From Amycolatopsis sp. CA-128772 (GTDB taxonomy: Bacteria; Actinomycetota; Actinomycetes; Mycobacteriales; Pseudonocardiaceae), in contig NZ_PPHG01000022.1 in NCBI RefSeq assembly GCF_002904295.1, positions 124,001-188,000 on the forward strand: 64,000 bases of DNA, read 5' to 3'. A model generated the notes under the pieces. That model saw nothing but the letters and a program-made list of their open reading frames with translations. It did no database searches and was not told where the DNA came from. A program made the position numbers and the translations under genes. Shown here piece after piece: positions 27,301 through 35,479 of this stretch. Every line of letters starts with the position of its first letter. Positions within the stretch are counted from its first letter, which is position 1.

Positions 27301-29366
27301 AGTCGGTGAACGGCCGGGCCGTGTTGTCGGCCTACGACGCGCTCGGCCGCCGCACCCGCCGGCGCACCCCGACCGGCGCGGAAGCGGTGTTCGCCTACGA
27401 CGCCCGCGGCCGCGCCACGTCCCTGGCCACCGGCGGGCGCACGCTGCAGTTCGGCTACGACGCCGCCGGCCACGAGACCGCGCGCCGGCTGGTCACCCGG
27501 TACGGCGTGGCCGCCGAGCTCCACCAGGCGTGGACCCCGGCCGGCCAGCTCGCGGTCCAGACCGTGCGGCGCGGCGAAGCCACCGTGCAGCGCCGCGAAT
27601 ACGGCTACCTGCCCGACGGGTACCTGGCCACGGTCACCGACCTGATCTCCGGTCCCCGCAGCCTCGAGGTCGGTGCGGGCGGCCGGGTGCTGGCCGTCCG
27701 CGGCGCCCGCTGGCAGGAGAGCTACGGCTACGACACGGCGGGCGCGATCACCGCGGCCGACTGGCCGGGCGCGCCGGAGGCGAGCGGCCCGCGCAGTTAC
27801 CAGGGCACGCTGCTCACCGCGGCCGGCGCGACCCGCTACACCCACGACGCCGAAGGCCGCGTCGTGTCGCGGGAGCGCGGCGGCCGGCGCTGGGAGTACC
27901 GCTGGAGCGCGGAAAACCGGCTCACCGCCGTCCGCACCCCCGAGGGCGTGGTCTGGCAGTACCGGTACGACGCCGTGGGCCGCCGGATCGCCAAGCAGCG
28001 GCTGGACGCGGCCGGCGCCGTCGCCGAGCAGGTCGAGTTCTCCTGGGACGGCACCCTGCTCGCCGAACAGGTCCACGGCGTTCCCGGCGGGCCGCTCGTG
28101 GCCACCGTCTGGGACTGGGCGCCGGACGCCGAACGCCCGCTCGCGCAGACCGAACGCGTGCTCGGCGACGGCACCGACCGGTTCCACGCCGTGCTGACCG
28201 ACCTCGTCGGCTCGCCCGCGGAACTGCTGGACGAAACCGGCGCGCTGGCCGGGCACCAGCACACGGCCCTGTGGGGCGCCATGGTCTCCGCGGGCGGTCA
28301 CGCGGGCACGCCGCTGCGGTTCCCCGGGCAGTACCACGACGCGGAAACCGGGCTGCACTACAACCTGCACCGCTACTACGACCCGGAGACCGGGCGGTTC
28401 GTCTCGCACGACCCGCTCGGGCTGGCCCCGGATCCGGACTCGCTGGCCTACGTCGGCAACCCGACGGCGTCGATCGACCCGCTCGGCCTGGCCAAGGTGA
28501 CCCCGTGCGCCGCGTCGGGCTCGGGCGGCGGTGGCGGCGGCAAGAAGCCGGACCGCTTCCACCCGTACAGCAAGCCGAACTCGGCCCCCGACAAGGGCAA
28601 GCGCCGGGCGCACAAGTACCCGGAAGGCTCCTACGGCGACAAGGACTTCGAGCGCAAGCGGCTCGAGGACAAGTTCGGTTCCAAGATCGACGGCAACAAG
28701 ACCCACCAGTCCGAGCACACCGCGGGCTTCGACGTGCTGAACGACAACGGCGCCCCCGGCAAGGTGCCCCGCAAGGACGGCCGGGACCTCGAGAACAACG
28801 CGTGGGCGTACTACGAGGAACACGGCGCCCACCGCAACCACCCGGGTACCGGCACCAGCCACGCCACGCACGATTCGGGCTGGAACGCGCCGACCTACCG
28901 GCGTGACCAGCGGGCCGCGATCGAGAACAACGACCCCAACACCGCCGTCCAGCTCAACCAGCTCGGGTACGCGCACCAGCCGGGCTTCCAGGGCAACCAC
29001 GCCGATCCGGTGATCCGGAACCGGATGGACATGGCCGACGACTCTTACCACCGGATGGTGAACGACGTCCACGCCGGCGGCGAAGGGATGCGGTACAACC
29101 CGCGGCCGGGCGCGGCCACGCCGGACGGGGGCGCCACGGTAGGCAGTACCGGGCACGTGACGACCCGCCCGCTGTCCGACGCCGACGCCTTCGAGCTGCA
29201 CGAAGCCCGCAACGCGGCGCGTACCGGCAACTGGCCCGGCGACGACGCCTGGCAGCGGTACTACCCGGACCCCACGCCGGCCGACTGGGCGCGGCTGGAA
29301 CGGGGCGACTTCGACCCGCCGCAGCTGCCCCCGATCCAGCCGGGCAGCCCGATGACCCTCGACTGA
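24318..29366 (+). CDS. WXG-Rhs polymorphic toxin, type VII delivered (1682 aa)
   Basis: A giant multidomain toxin. The N-terminus (1-240) is a WXG-like helical export domain (W-x-G at 122-124, TASWTGNAADTY) with a hydrophobic helix near 180-200. A Pro/Lys/Gly linker follows (250-380), then a DUF6531 start (CGDPIDVATGAVLLEQTDLE) and about 25 YD/Rhs repeats (520-1330) forming the cage. The Rhs core closes with HDAETGLHYNLHRYYDPETG and DPLGL (about 1390). The last 290 residues are the toxin tip, unassigned. GTG 24318 overlaps the ybaB stop; GTG 24315 is also possible. Expected to be loaded by the upstream EspG/EspC-like proteins. No immunity gene follows. Confidence 0.88.
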   Translation: MNPLVAETKDSTKAYSGVSLLESANDLKSAIESGDWASVALGAVGTALDALSMAMDPFGAILAAGVGWLIEHVGPLKEALNGLTGNADEIAAQSETWKNVATELGSVGEDLTGMVKADTASWTGNAADTYRQRAQDTVTLLETAQKGCEGASSGVKTAGEVVAAVRALVRDIIAELVGHLISWALQVVFTLGIGLTWVVPQVINAVAKTASKIADLVKRLVTALKALIPLLKRAGDLFADAAKALKNIKPGKAAPPPKHADIKSGPKDIGGPKGKGGPDAPPPKTDPPPKGGDGNTTPSGAHGDGNTTPSGAKGGPDTPPKTDPPPTSKGPDETPKAPDPTPPPASKGPDGGTKASGAGKGPDTPPKLKDSNPKPDEHTTPAANRSLCGDPIDVATGAVLLEQTDLELPGALPLEFGRTHLSSYRAGRSFGPTWTSTVDERIEVEPDGLHLALADGTILRYPVPRGIEPVLPEQGPYLALRRVRHGFVVGAPQHDRMRYFAAKPGETTLPLRALVDGAGNRVVIRHRDGVPVGIEHSGGYRLELDSAAGLITAVRVAGEPVPLAEYRYDERRRLVEVTDAAGTPQRFTYDADGRIVRWEDVNGRWYGYSYDSEGRCVQARGAEGYLDASLSYEPGLTTVTDSLGAVTRYRLDERLRVIGRTDALGGTTSTELDRFGREIARTDELGHVTRWERDGAGNVTTVVRADGTRMVTEYDEGGRPASVTGPDGAVWRYEHDERGRLVRDIDPTGAATSYTYDETTGTMATVTDALGGVTRFEANAAGLPVAITAPDGAVTRYTYDSLGRLASVTDPTGATTRTVHNAAGDLVEQVDPDGAVHRFGSTAVGHTDERTDPRGGVSRIAYAQFDLPVSEERPDGGVLRYGYDTELRLTSVTNEAGLVWRYEYDPAGRLVREVDYNGRSLDYAYDAAGRLVLRGNGAGQTIALERDALGRVIRRRSGDEVAEFAYDPADRVVLARNAHSELRFAYDALGRVVSESVNGRAVLSAYDALGRRTRRRTPTGAEAVFAYDARGRATSLATGGRTLQFGYDAAGHETARRLVTRYGVAAELHQAWTPAGQLAVQTVRRGEATVQRREYGYLPDGYLATVTDLISGPRSLEVGAGGRVLAVRGARWQESYGYDTAGAITAADWPGAPEASGPRSYQGTLLTAAGATRYTHDAEGRVVSRERGGRRWEYRWSAENRLTAVRTPEGVVWQYRYDAVGRRIAKQRLDAAGAVAEQVEFSWDGTLLAEQVHGVPGGPLVATVWDWAPDAERPLAQTERVLGDGTDRFHAVLTDLVGSPAELLDETGALAGHQHTALWGAMVSAGGHAGTPLRFPGQYHDAETGLHYNLHRYYDPETGRFVSHDPLGLAPDPDSLAYVGNPTASIDPLGLAKVTPCAASGSGGGGGGKKPDRFHPYSKPNSAPDKGKRRAHKYPEGSYGDKDFERKRLEDKFGSKIDGNKTHQSEHTAGFDVLNDNGAPGKVPRKDGRDLENNAWAYYEEHGAHRNHPGTGTSHATHDSGWNAPTYRRDQRAAIENNDPNTAVQLNQLGYAHQPGFQGNHADPVIRNRMDMADDSYHRMVNDVHAGGEGMRYNPRPGAATPDGGATVGSTGHVTTRPLSDADAFELHEARNAARTGNWPGDDAWQRYYPDPTPADWARLERGDFDPPQLPPIQPGSPMTLD

Positions 29367-29368
29367 GG

Positions 29369-29433
29369 CGCCCGGCGCCCGCGTCACGACCCTGAGCAGT
29401 CCTTTCGGGGTCTCGACAGCGGGCGCCCGGGCG
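29369..29433. terminator. GC-rich hairpin after the Rhs gene
   Basis: CGCCCGGCGCCCGC at 29369-29382 pairs with GCGGGCGCCCGGGCG at 29419-29433 with one bulged base and a 36-base loop. It lies three bases after the Rhs stop and 16 bases before the GNAT start. No T-tract. Confidence 0.5.
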
Positions 29434-29448
29434 GGTGACACTGGGCCG

Positions 29449-30000
29449 ATGACCGGCCTGATCACCGGAAGCCGTGTCCGGCTGCGGCCTGCCGCCGCCC
29501 CGGACGCCGCCCGGTTCGAGGAGATCCTGTCGCACCCCGAAGTCGCCCGCTGGTGGGCCGACGCCGAGGAGCCGGTGGCCGCCCAGGTGTCCTACCTGCT
29601 GGACCCCGACGAAGGCACCACGACCTACGCCATCGAGCTCGATGACGTGCCGAACACCGTGATCGGCATCGAACTCGCCTTCGAGGAGGCCGATCCGCAG
29701 TACCGGCACGCCGGGATCGACATCGCGGTCGACCCCGGGTTCCAGGGCCGCGGCCTCGGCTCGGACGCCATCCGCACGCTGGCCGAGCACCTGTTCACGG
29801 TGCGGGGCCACCACCGGCTGGTGATCGACCCGGCGGCCGGCAACGAGGCGGCGATCCGGCTCTACCGGTCGCTCGGCTTCCGGCCGGTCGGCACGATGCG
29901 GTCCTACGAGCGCGGCCCGGACGGCAGCTGGCACGACGGGCTGCTGATGGACCTGCTCGTGGACGACCTGGTCCCGGCAGCCGCACTAGCCGGTTCGTGA
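29449..30000 (+). CDS. GNAT acetyltransferase, AAC(6')-like
   Basis: A 183-residue acetyltransferase. The acetyl-CoA binding motif is VDPGFQGRGLGSDAI, followed by NEAAIRLYRSLGFRPVGTM and the RSYERGPDGSWHDGLLMDL segment seen in aminoglycoside 6'-N-acetyltransferase relatives. The real substrate is unknown and could be an amino sugar, a peptide or a protein. It lies directly after the Rhs toxin but does not resemble an immunity protein. Its stop overlaps the MFS start by GTGA, implying co-translation with that transporter. Confidence 0.82.
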   Translation: MTGLITGSRVRLRPAAAPDAARFEEILSHPEVARWWADAEEPVAAQVSYLLDPDEGTTTYAIELDDVPNTVIGIELAFEEADPQYRHAGIDIAVDPGFQGRGLGSDAIRTLAEHLFTVRGHHRLVIDPAAGNEAAIRLYRSLGFRPVGTMRSYERGPDGSWHDGLLMDLLVDDLVPAAALAGS

Positions 30001-31304
30001 GCGGCCCCGCGGTCGCGGCCCGGCCCTTGCGGCGGGTCGCCGTGGCGAGCGCGGTGGGGACCACCATCGAGTGGTACGACTACTTCATCTACAGCACGGC
30101 GACGGCACTGGTGTTCAACAAGGTGTTCTTCACGACGCTGTCGCCCGCCTCCGGCACCCTCGCCGCCTTCGCGACCCTGGGGGTCGGGTTCCTGGCCCGC
30201 CCGGTCGGCGGCATCCTCTGGGGACACTTCGGCGACCGCGTCGGCCGCAAGGCGATGCTGGTGCTGTCGCTGCTGCTGATGGGCGTGGCCACCGTCGGCG
30301 TCGGGCTGCTGCCGACGTACTCCGCGATCGGCGTCTGGGCGCCCATCCTGCTGCTGGTCCTGCGGTTGCTGCAGGGCCTGAGCGCGGGCGGCGAATGGGG
30401 CGGCGCCGCGCTGATGGCGGTCGAGCACGCACCCGAGGGCCGCCGCGGCCGGTACGGCGCGTTCTCGCAGATCGGCGTCCCGGCGGGGTTGATCCTGGCG
30501 CAGCTGATGTTCTTCGTCCTCGGCCGCGCGCTGACCGACGCGCAGTTCGCGTCCTGGGGGTGGCGGGTGCCGTTCCTGGCGAGCATCGTGCTCGTCGCCG
30601 TCGGCCTGGTGATCCGGCTGCGGATCGAAGAGAGCCCGGTGTTCGCGAAGCTGCGCGACGCGGAGACGCGCAGCAGCCGCCCGATGGTCGAGGTGCTGCG
30701 CGAGCGGCCGCGGGCGTTGCTGGTGGCGTCCGGCAGCTTCATCGCCAACACCGCGATCGGCTACATCTTCCTGGCCTACCTGCTGTCCTACGGCACTTCG
30801 GTGCTCAAGATCAACCGCACCACGCTGCTGGTCGTCGTGATCATCGGCAGCGTGACGTGGCTGGTGAGCATCCTCGTCTCGGCGGCGTGGTCGGACCGGG
30901 TGGGCCGGAAACCGGTGTACCTGGCCGGATCCGTGCTCCTGGTGCTCTGGCCGATCCCGTTCTTCCTGCTCGTCGACACGAAGGCGACGGGGTGGCTGAT
31001 CGTGGCGGTGGTCGTGCTCAACATCGGCCTCGGCGCCACCTACGGGCCGCAGTCGGCGTTGTTCGCGGAGCTGTTCGAGCCGCGCTACCGCTACAGCGGC
31101 GCGTCGTTCTCCTACGCCGTGGGCGCGGTGCTGGGCGGTGGCTTCGCGCCGTTGATCGCGACGGCGCTGCAGACCGCCACCGGCACTTCGCTTTCGGTGT
31201 CGCTCTACCTGGTGGCGGTGGCGGTGCTGAGCCTGGTGGCGGTGCTGTTCATCCCGCGGGATCAGAGCCGGTCGAGCCGGACGGCGGCGGCCATCCGCTC
31301 GTAG
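29997..31304 (+). CDS. MFS transporter, metabolite:H+ symporter type
   Basis: A 435-residue 12-span membrane protein of the metabolite:proton symporter subgroup (ShiA/KgtP/ProP-like). Signature features are the start GTTIEWYDYFIYSTATALVF, the loop GDRVGRKAML between spans 2 and 3, and RLLQGLSAGGEWGGAALMAV. Substrates of this group are organic acids or betaines; this one cannot be specified. GTG 29997 overlaps the upstream acetyltransferase stop. The 3' end overlaps the convergent SGNH gene by 43 bases. Confidence 0.9.
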   Translation: MSGPAVAARPLRRVAVASAVGTTIEWYDYFIYSTATALVFNKVFFTTLSPASGTLAAFATLGVGFLARPVGGILWGHFGDRVGRKAMLVLSLLLMGVATVGVGLLPTYSAIGVWAPILLLVLRLLQGLSAGGEWGGAALMAVEHAPEGRRGRYGAFSQIGVPAGLILAQLMFFVLGRALTDAQFASWGWRVPFLASIVLVAVGLVIRLRIEESPVFAKLRDAETRSSRPMVEVLRERPRALLVASGSFIANTAIGYIFLAYLLSYGTSVLKINRTTLLVVVIIGSVTWLVSILVSAAWSDRVGRKPVYLAGSVLLVLWPIPFFLLVDTKATGWLIVAVVVLNIGLGATYGPQSALFAELFEPRYRYSGASFSYAVGAVLGGGFAPLIATALQTATGTSLSVSLYLVAVAVLSLVAVLFIPRDQSRSSRTAAAIRS

Positions 31305-32482
31305 CCGGCGTCGCCCGGGTGGAGGTGGTCGCCGGAGTCGTAGGCCGGCAGCATCCGGAGCGGGTCGGCCGGGTCGCGGACCGCCGCGTCGAAGTCGACG
31401 ACGCCGTCGAAGACCCCGCCGGTGCGGATGAAACCGTTCACCGCCTGGCGGGTGGCTTCGAGGGTGTCGTCGTAGACGCGCCAGCCCTTGAACGGCGTCA
31501 GCGTGCCGCCGAGGACCCGGATGCCGCGCGCGTGGGCCTGCGCCACGAGCTGGCGGTACGCCGAGGTGATCGCGTCCGGGTCGGTCTGGTGCGGGTCCTG
31601 CTGGATGTCGTTGATGCCCTGCAGCACGATGAGCGTCCGCACGCCGCCGACGCTCAGCACGTCGCGGTCGAAGCGGGACAGCGCGTTCTGGCCGGCGCCG
31701 GAGCCGGGCACGTCGAGCAGCAACCGGTTGGCGCTGATACCGGCGTTGAGCACGCCGAAGCGGCCGTGCAGCCGGTCGGCGAGGTAGTCCGGCCAGCGGT
31801 GGTTGGCGCCGGAGGCCGAGCCGACGCCGTCGGTGATCGAGTCGCCGAGCGTCACGATCGAAGCTTCCGCTCCGCCCTGGACGTCGACGCCGGAGACGTA
31901 GTGCCACACCGACGTCTGCTCGGTGTAGGGCGCGCCGGACTCGCTGGCGGCGAAGTCGCCGGTGCGGGTGAAGTACGACGTCTGGGCCGCGGCCGGGTGG
32001 AAGGTCACCGGCCCGGACTTCGCCGGCACGTACGTCGTCACGAGCAGGTTCGCGTCGGCGGGGATCCGCAGGTTCACCGGATCGCTCAGCGCCTCGGCAC
32101 CGGCGGGGACGACGACGCCCGGGGCACCGCCGAAGGCCAGCGACCGCAGGGTGCCCGGCACGGCGTCCGGCCCGGTGCCCTGGACCGCGACGGTGACATG
32201 CCCGAAAGTCACCGGCGTGGCGCCGAAGGCGTTCGACAGGTGGACGCGGGCGCGGCCGCCGCCGGCGCTGGTGTGCACGACGTTGCGGATCGAGTAGCCC
32301 GGGTAGCCGTCCGGCGTGTTCGGGACGGCGGCCGCGGGTGCCGCGGCCCAGGTGCCGACCCAGCCGCCGACTGCCTGTTGCGTGCGGAGGGGGAGAGCGC
32401 TTTCCGGATTCGCGCTGCCGGACGTGGTGAGGAGTCCGATGCCCGCCAGGACGGCCGCGCTCACGGCCACGAAACGTCGCAT
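31262..32482 (-). CDS. Secreted SGNH/GDSL-family lipase or esterase
   Basis: A 406-residue exported hydrolase. A signal peptide (RRFVAVSAAVLAGIGLLTTSGSA) precedes a beta-rich domain and then an SGNH catalytic domain with block I VTLGDSITDGVGS (Ser), Gly block GISANRLLLD, Asn block LQGINDIQQ and the C-terminal DHLHPGDAGY (Asp/His). It probably cleaves esters of polysaccharides or lipids outside the cell. ATG 32482 has GAAGGA upstream. The end overlaps the convergent MFS gene by 43 bases. Confidence 0.9.
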   Translation of the reverse strand: MRRFVAVSAAVLAGIGLLTTSGSANPESALPLRTQQAVGGWVGTWAAAPAAAVPNTPDGYPGYSIRNVVHTSAGGGRARVHLSNAFGATPVTFGHVTVAVQGTGPDAVPGTLRSLAFGGAPGVVVPAGAEALSDPVNLRIPADANLLVTTYVPAKSGPVTFHPAAAQTSYFTRTGDFAASESGAPYTEQTSVWHYVSGVDVQGGAEASIVTLGDSITDGVGSASGANHRWPDYLADRLHGRFGVLNAGISANRLLLDVPGSGAGQNALSRFDRDVLSVGGVRTLIVLQGINDIQQDPHQTDPDAITSAYRQLVAQAHARGIRVLGGTLTPFKGWRVYDDTLEATRQAVNGFIRTGGVFDGVVDFDAAVRDPADPLRMLPAYDSGDHLHPGDAGYERMAAAVRLDRL

Positions 32483-32796
32483 GTCCTTCACCGTCGCGTG
32501 CCGGTGCGCGGGGCGGCGACCGCTGATCAGGTGAGAGTGCGGGACAAGATCCGGGACAGCCGGGGCTGGGGCGGGCCCGTCCGGGATTCTGGGGATGCCG
32601 GACGGGCCCGCGCGAGGTGGCCGTTGCCGCGACGGCCGCTCGCCGGGGTTACCCGGTCCCGATCGGGCGGAGGCTGGCCCGGATCGTTGCGTCGTGGTGA
32701 CCCCGGAGGGCGTGTGCGAGACGCCCTCACCCCAAGCACGGCCGCCGGCCCGCTGCGGTTCAGCGCCGGCCCGACAATTCTTCGTCCGCGGGCGGC
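32483..32796. other. Intergenic region between SGNH and 88-aa genes
   Basis: No gene is seen in these 314 bases. It holds the promoter for the SGNH gene (not resolved) and one perfect GC-rich hairpin at 32571-32611. The rest has no repeats I could detect. Confidence 0.6.
32571..32611. terminator. Perfect 14-bp hairpin
   Basis: GCGGGCCCGTCCGG at 32571-32584 and its exact complement at 32598-32611, with a 13-base loop. It lies downstream of the 88-residue minus-strand gene and upstream of the SGNH gene, so it probably ends the former. Confidence 0.65.
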
Positions 32797-33063
32797 TCAG
32801 GCCGCGGCGGCGGGGAATCCGCCGAGGGCGCGGTGACCGGCGTCGGTCAGTTCGGCGGGCGCCCACTGGCCCGGCGCGACGAGGCGCGTGGCTCTGACCA
32901 GTCCGGCGTGGGCGAGGTCGTGGGCGGTGTTCTGGTCGCAGCACGGCAAGCCGTCGACGCGGAGGTCGGGTTCACAGCTGCAGCGGAGCTCGGCACGGCC
33001 GTCGGCGACCGCCTTGAGCATGGCGATCGCGCGGCGGCTCAGCGCGTTCGGGTGGGTGGACAT
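32797..33063 (-). CDS. Small Cys-rich conserved hypothetical protein
   Basis: An 88-residue protein with RCSCEPDLRVDGLPCCDQNT in the middle and the winged-helix-like sequence TAHDLAHAGLVRATR after it. The four cysteines could bind a metal or form disulfides. The composition resembles short actinobacterial DNA-binding-like proteins but no family is named with confidence. Its ATG (33063) is head-to-head with the proposed GTG start of the fucosidase gene, so the two share a very short promoter region. Confidence 0.72.
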   Translation of the reverse strand: MSTHPNALSRRAIAMLKAVADGRAELRCSCEPDLRVDGLPCCDQNTAHDLAHAGLVRATRLVAPGQWAPAELTDAGHRALGGFPAAAA

Positions 33064-35479
33064 CGGCTGGCCTTTCGGTGCGGCGGTTTCCGGTGCGAGT
33101 GCTGCAGCTCGTCACCTAGGGATACGCGGTGCACACGAGCGCGGTTCACGCCGATCGGTCGGTATCGCCCTCGGTGGTGCCGCCGCGCTCACCGCGGCCG
33201 GCCTGACCCCCGCCGGCGCCGCCGTGCCGGTGGACGCCGAAGCCGACCGCGCCGACACGCCGATCGTCCCGCCCCCGCCGCCCGTGCCGGTCGCCCTCGA
33301 ACCCTGGTTCACCAACGACGGCATCGACAGTGCCTCGGCGACCGGCGGCGACTTCGACGGCTCCGGCTACACCTTCCCGGCCGAGCACGTCCCCGCCGGG
33401 CAGACCGTCACCGCCGGCGGCGTCCCGTTCGCGCTCGGGTCCGCGGCCGCCGGCGCGAAGAACAACATCGCCGCCACCGGCCAGCGCATCGACCTGCCGA
33501 AGGGCCGCTACTTCGTCGCGTACTTCCTGGTCGCCGCCAGCTACGGCCCGGCCGGTGGCCCGGCGAGCGTGCACTACGCCGACGGCAGCACGAGCACCGG
33601 CTCGCTGTCCGGTCCCGACTGGTACACCGGAAGCGGTGCGCTCGTCTCACCGTTCCGCTACGCGCCCGGCGGTGTCGTCGACGACAACCCGGTTTCCCTG
33701 GCCACCGGCCAGGTCTGGATCGACCCGGCGCGCGAAGCCGTCGCGCTGACCCTGCCCACGACGGCGAACCCGGCACCGAACGTGTCCAGCCTGCACGTCT
33801 TCGCGCTCACCCTCCAGCCGGTGGCCGTGGGCCGCTCGGCGCTGGTCCTCGACGGCCGCTCGACGGCGAACCTGCTGACCGACGGCGGGCCGCAGGCCGC
33901 CGAGGCGACGATCGTCAACGCCGGAACCGTGTGGCTCGGCGCGGGCGACCGGGTGAGCGTCACCGTAGACGTCCCCGGCGGCCGGACAACCGTGCCCGCG
34001 GCCCTCCGCGCGCTGGCGCCGGGGGAGCAGGCGACGGTCCGGCTCGGCCTCGCCCCGAACGCGTCCGTGCCGCCCGGGACCACCACGAACGGCCAGATCC
34101 GCGTCACGGCCGGGCGCGGCACCCTCGCCACCCGGCGGGTGCCGATCACCCTCGGCGTCCCGGATTTCCGCGCGACCGATGCTTCGCTCTCGACGCACCG
34201 CGCGCCCTACTGGTTCGACGACGCCAAGTTCGGCATCTTCATCCACTGGGGCGTCTACGCCGTACCCGCGTGGGCGCCGGTGGGGCAGCAGTACGCGGAG
34301 TGGTACTGGCAGAACCAGCAGGACCCGAACGGCGCGACCTACGCCTACCACCGGGAGGAGTACGGCGAAAACTTCACCTACGACGACTTCATCCCGCTGT
34401 TCACCGCGGCGAAGTTCGACCCGCGTGCGTGGCTGAAGCTGATCGCGGACGCGGGCGCGGAGTACTACGTCCTGACGTCCAAGCACCACGACGGTTTCGC
34501 GTTGTGGGACACGAAGATCAGCGACCGCAGCTCGGTCAAGCTGGGCCCGAAGCGGAACATCGTCGCCGAGTTGTTCGCCGCGTCGCGAAAGTACACCCCG
34601 CAGCTGCGCAACGGCCTGTACTTCTCCCTGCCGGAGTGGTTCAACCCGGACAACCCGTGGATGGGGCACGCGCCGCGCAACCCCTACACCGGCGCGCCGG
34701 TGCCCTACACCGGCTACACCGCGGGCAAGGACTTCGTCCGCGACTACCAGGCGCCGCAGGTCCTCGAGCTGGTCTCGGAGTTCGACCCCGACGTCCTGTG
34801 GTTCGACATCGGCGGCGTCAACGACAGCCGGGCCGTGCTCACCGAGTACTTCAACCGCGCGAAGAACCGCAAGCGCCCCAAGGACGTCACCTACAACGAC
34901 CGCGGCGGCATCCCGGACCACGACTTCACGACGCCGGAGTACACGACCTACCCGAACACCGTGGTGGCGAAGTGGGAGGCGAGCCGCGGCCTGGACCCGT
35001 TCTCCTACGGCTACAACCGCGCGACCCCCGACAATCAGTACATGACCGCGGAGGTCGTCCGGACGCTCGTCGACATCGTCTCGAAGAACGGCAACTTCCT
35101 GCTCGACATCGGCCCGGACTTCGACGGCACGATCCCGGACGTCATGCAGCGGCACCTGCGGGACGCCGGCGCGTGGCTGAAGGTCAACGGCGAAGCCATC
35201 CACGGCTCGACGTACTGGTCACGCACGGCGCAGCTCGGCGACCTGCGGTTCACGGTCAAGCAGAACGAAGCGTTCTACGTGCACTCGCTGACCGCGCCGG
35301 GCAGCAGGCTGGTGGTGGACGCGCCGGTGCCGGTCCGCCGCGGTGACCGGGTGACCATGCTCGGCTACCGCGGTGCCCTGCACTGGACGGTGGAGAACGG
35401 CTCGCTGGTGATCGACATCCCGGCCGCGGCGCGCGAGGCGGGCCGCTACACGTGGGTGTTCAAGATCGCCTGGAGCTGA
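33056..35479 (+). CDS. Exported alpha-L-fucosidase, GH29
   Basis: A GH29 alpha-L-fucosidase of up to 807 residues. The catalytic domain begins near YWFDDAKFGIFIHWGVYAVP, has EYYVLTSKHHDGFALWDTK and the nucleophile region DVLWFDIGGVND (Asp about residue 583). A 300-residue beta-rich domain lies before it. The N-terminal SRRSVGIALGGAAALTAAGL is a Tat-like signal, so it acts outside the cell on fucosylated glycans. The start is uncertain: GTG 33056 is the only in-frame start before the signal and overlaps the divergent gene by eight bases, with no good Shine-Dalgarno sequence. Confidence 0.82.
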   Translation: MDIGWPFGAAVSGASAAARHLGIRGAHERGSRRSVGIALGGAAALTAAGLTPAGAAVPVDAEADRADTPIVPPPPPVPVALEPWFTNDGIDSASATGGDFDGSGYTFPAEHVPAGQTVTAGGVPFALGSAAAGAKNNIAATGQRIDLPKGRYFVAYFLVAASYGPAGGPASVHYADGSTSTGSLSGPDWYTGSGALVSPFRYAPGGVVDDNPVSLATGQVWIDPAREAVALTLPTTANPAPNVSSLHVFALTLQPVAVGRSALVLDGRSTANLLTDGGPQAAEATIVNAGTVWLGAGDRVSVTVDVPGGRTTVPAALRALAPGEQATVRLGLAPNASVPPGTTTNGQIRVTAGRGTLATRRVPITLGVPDFRATDASLSTHRAPYWFDDAKFGIFIHWGVYAVPAWAPVGQQYAEWYWQNQQDPNGATYAYHREEYGENFTYDDFIPLFTAAKFDPRAWLKLIADAGAEYYVLTSKHHDGFALWDTKISDRSSVKLGPKRNIVAELFAASRKYTPQLRNGLYFSLPEWFNPDNPWMGHAPRNPYTGAPVPYTGYTAGKDFVRDYQAPQVLELVSEFDPDVLWFDIGGVNDSRAVLTEYFNRAKNRKRPKDVTYNDRGGIPDHDFTTPEYTTYPNTVVAKWEASRGLDPFSYGYNRATPDNQYMTAEVVRTLVDIVSKNGNFLLDIGPDFDGTIPDVMQRHLRDAGAWLKVNGEAIHGSTYWSRTAQLGDLRFTVKQNEAFYVHSLTAPGSRLVVDAPVPVRRGDRVTMLGYRGALHWTVENGSLVIDIPAAAREAGRYTWVFKIAWS

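Noticed and set aside
25473..29465. A 1330-residue open frame on the minus strand opposite the Rhs gene
   Set aside because: It has the Val/Gly/Arg/Asp-rich composition of antisense third-position bias, no domain, and the plus strand encodes a clear Rhs protein.
29449..30000. Immunity protein for the Rhs toxin
   Set aside because: The product is a full GNAT acetyltransferase with acetyl-CoA motifs, coupled to an MFS permease; it does not look like a dedicated immunity protein.
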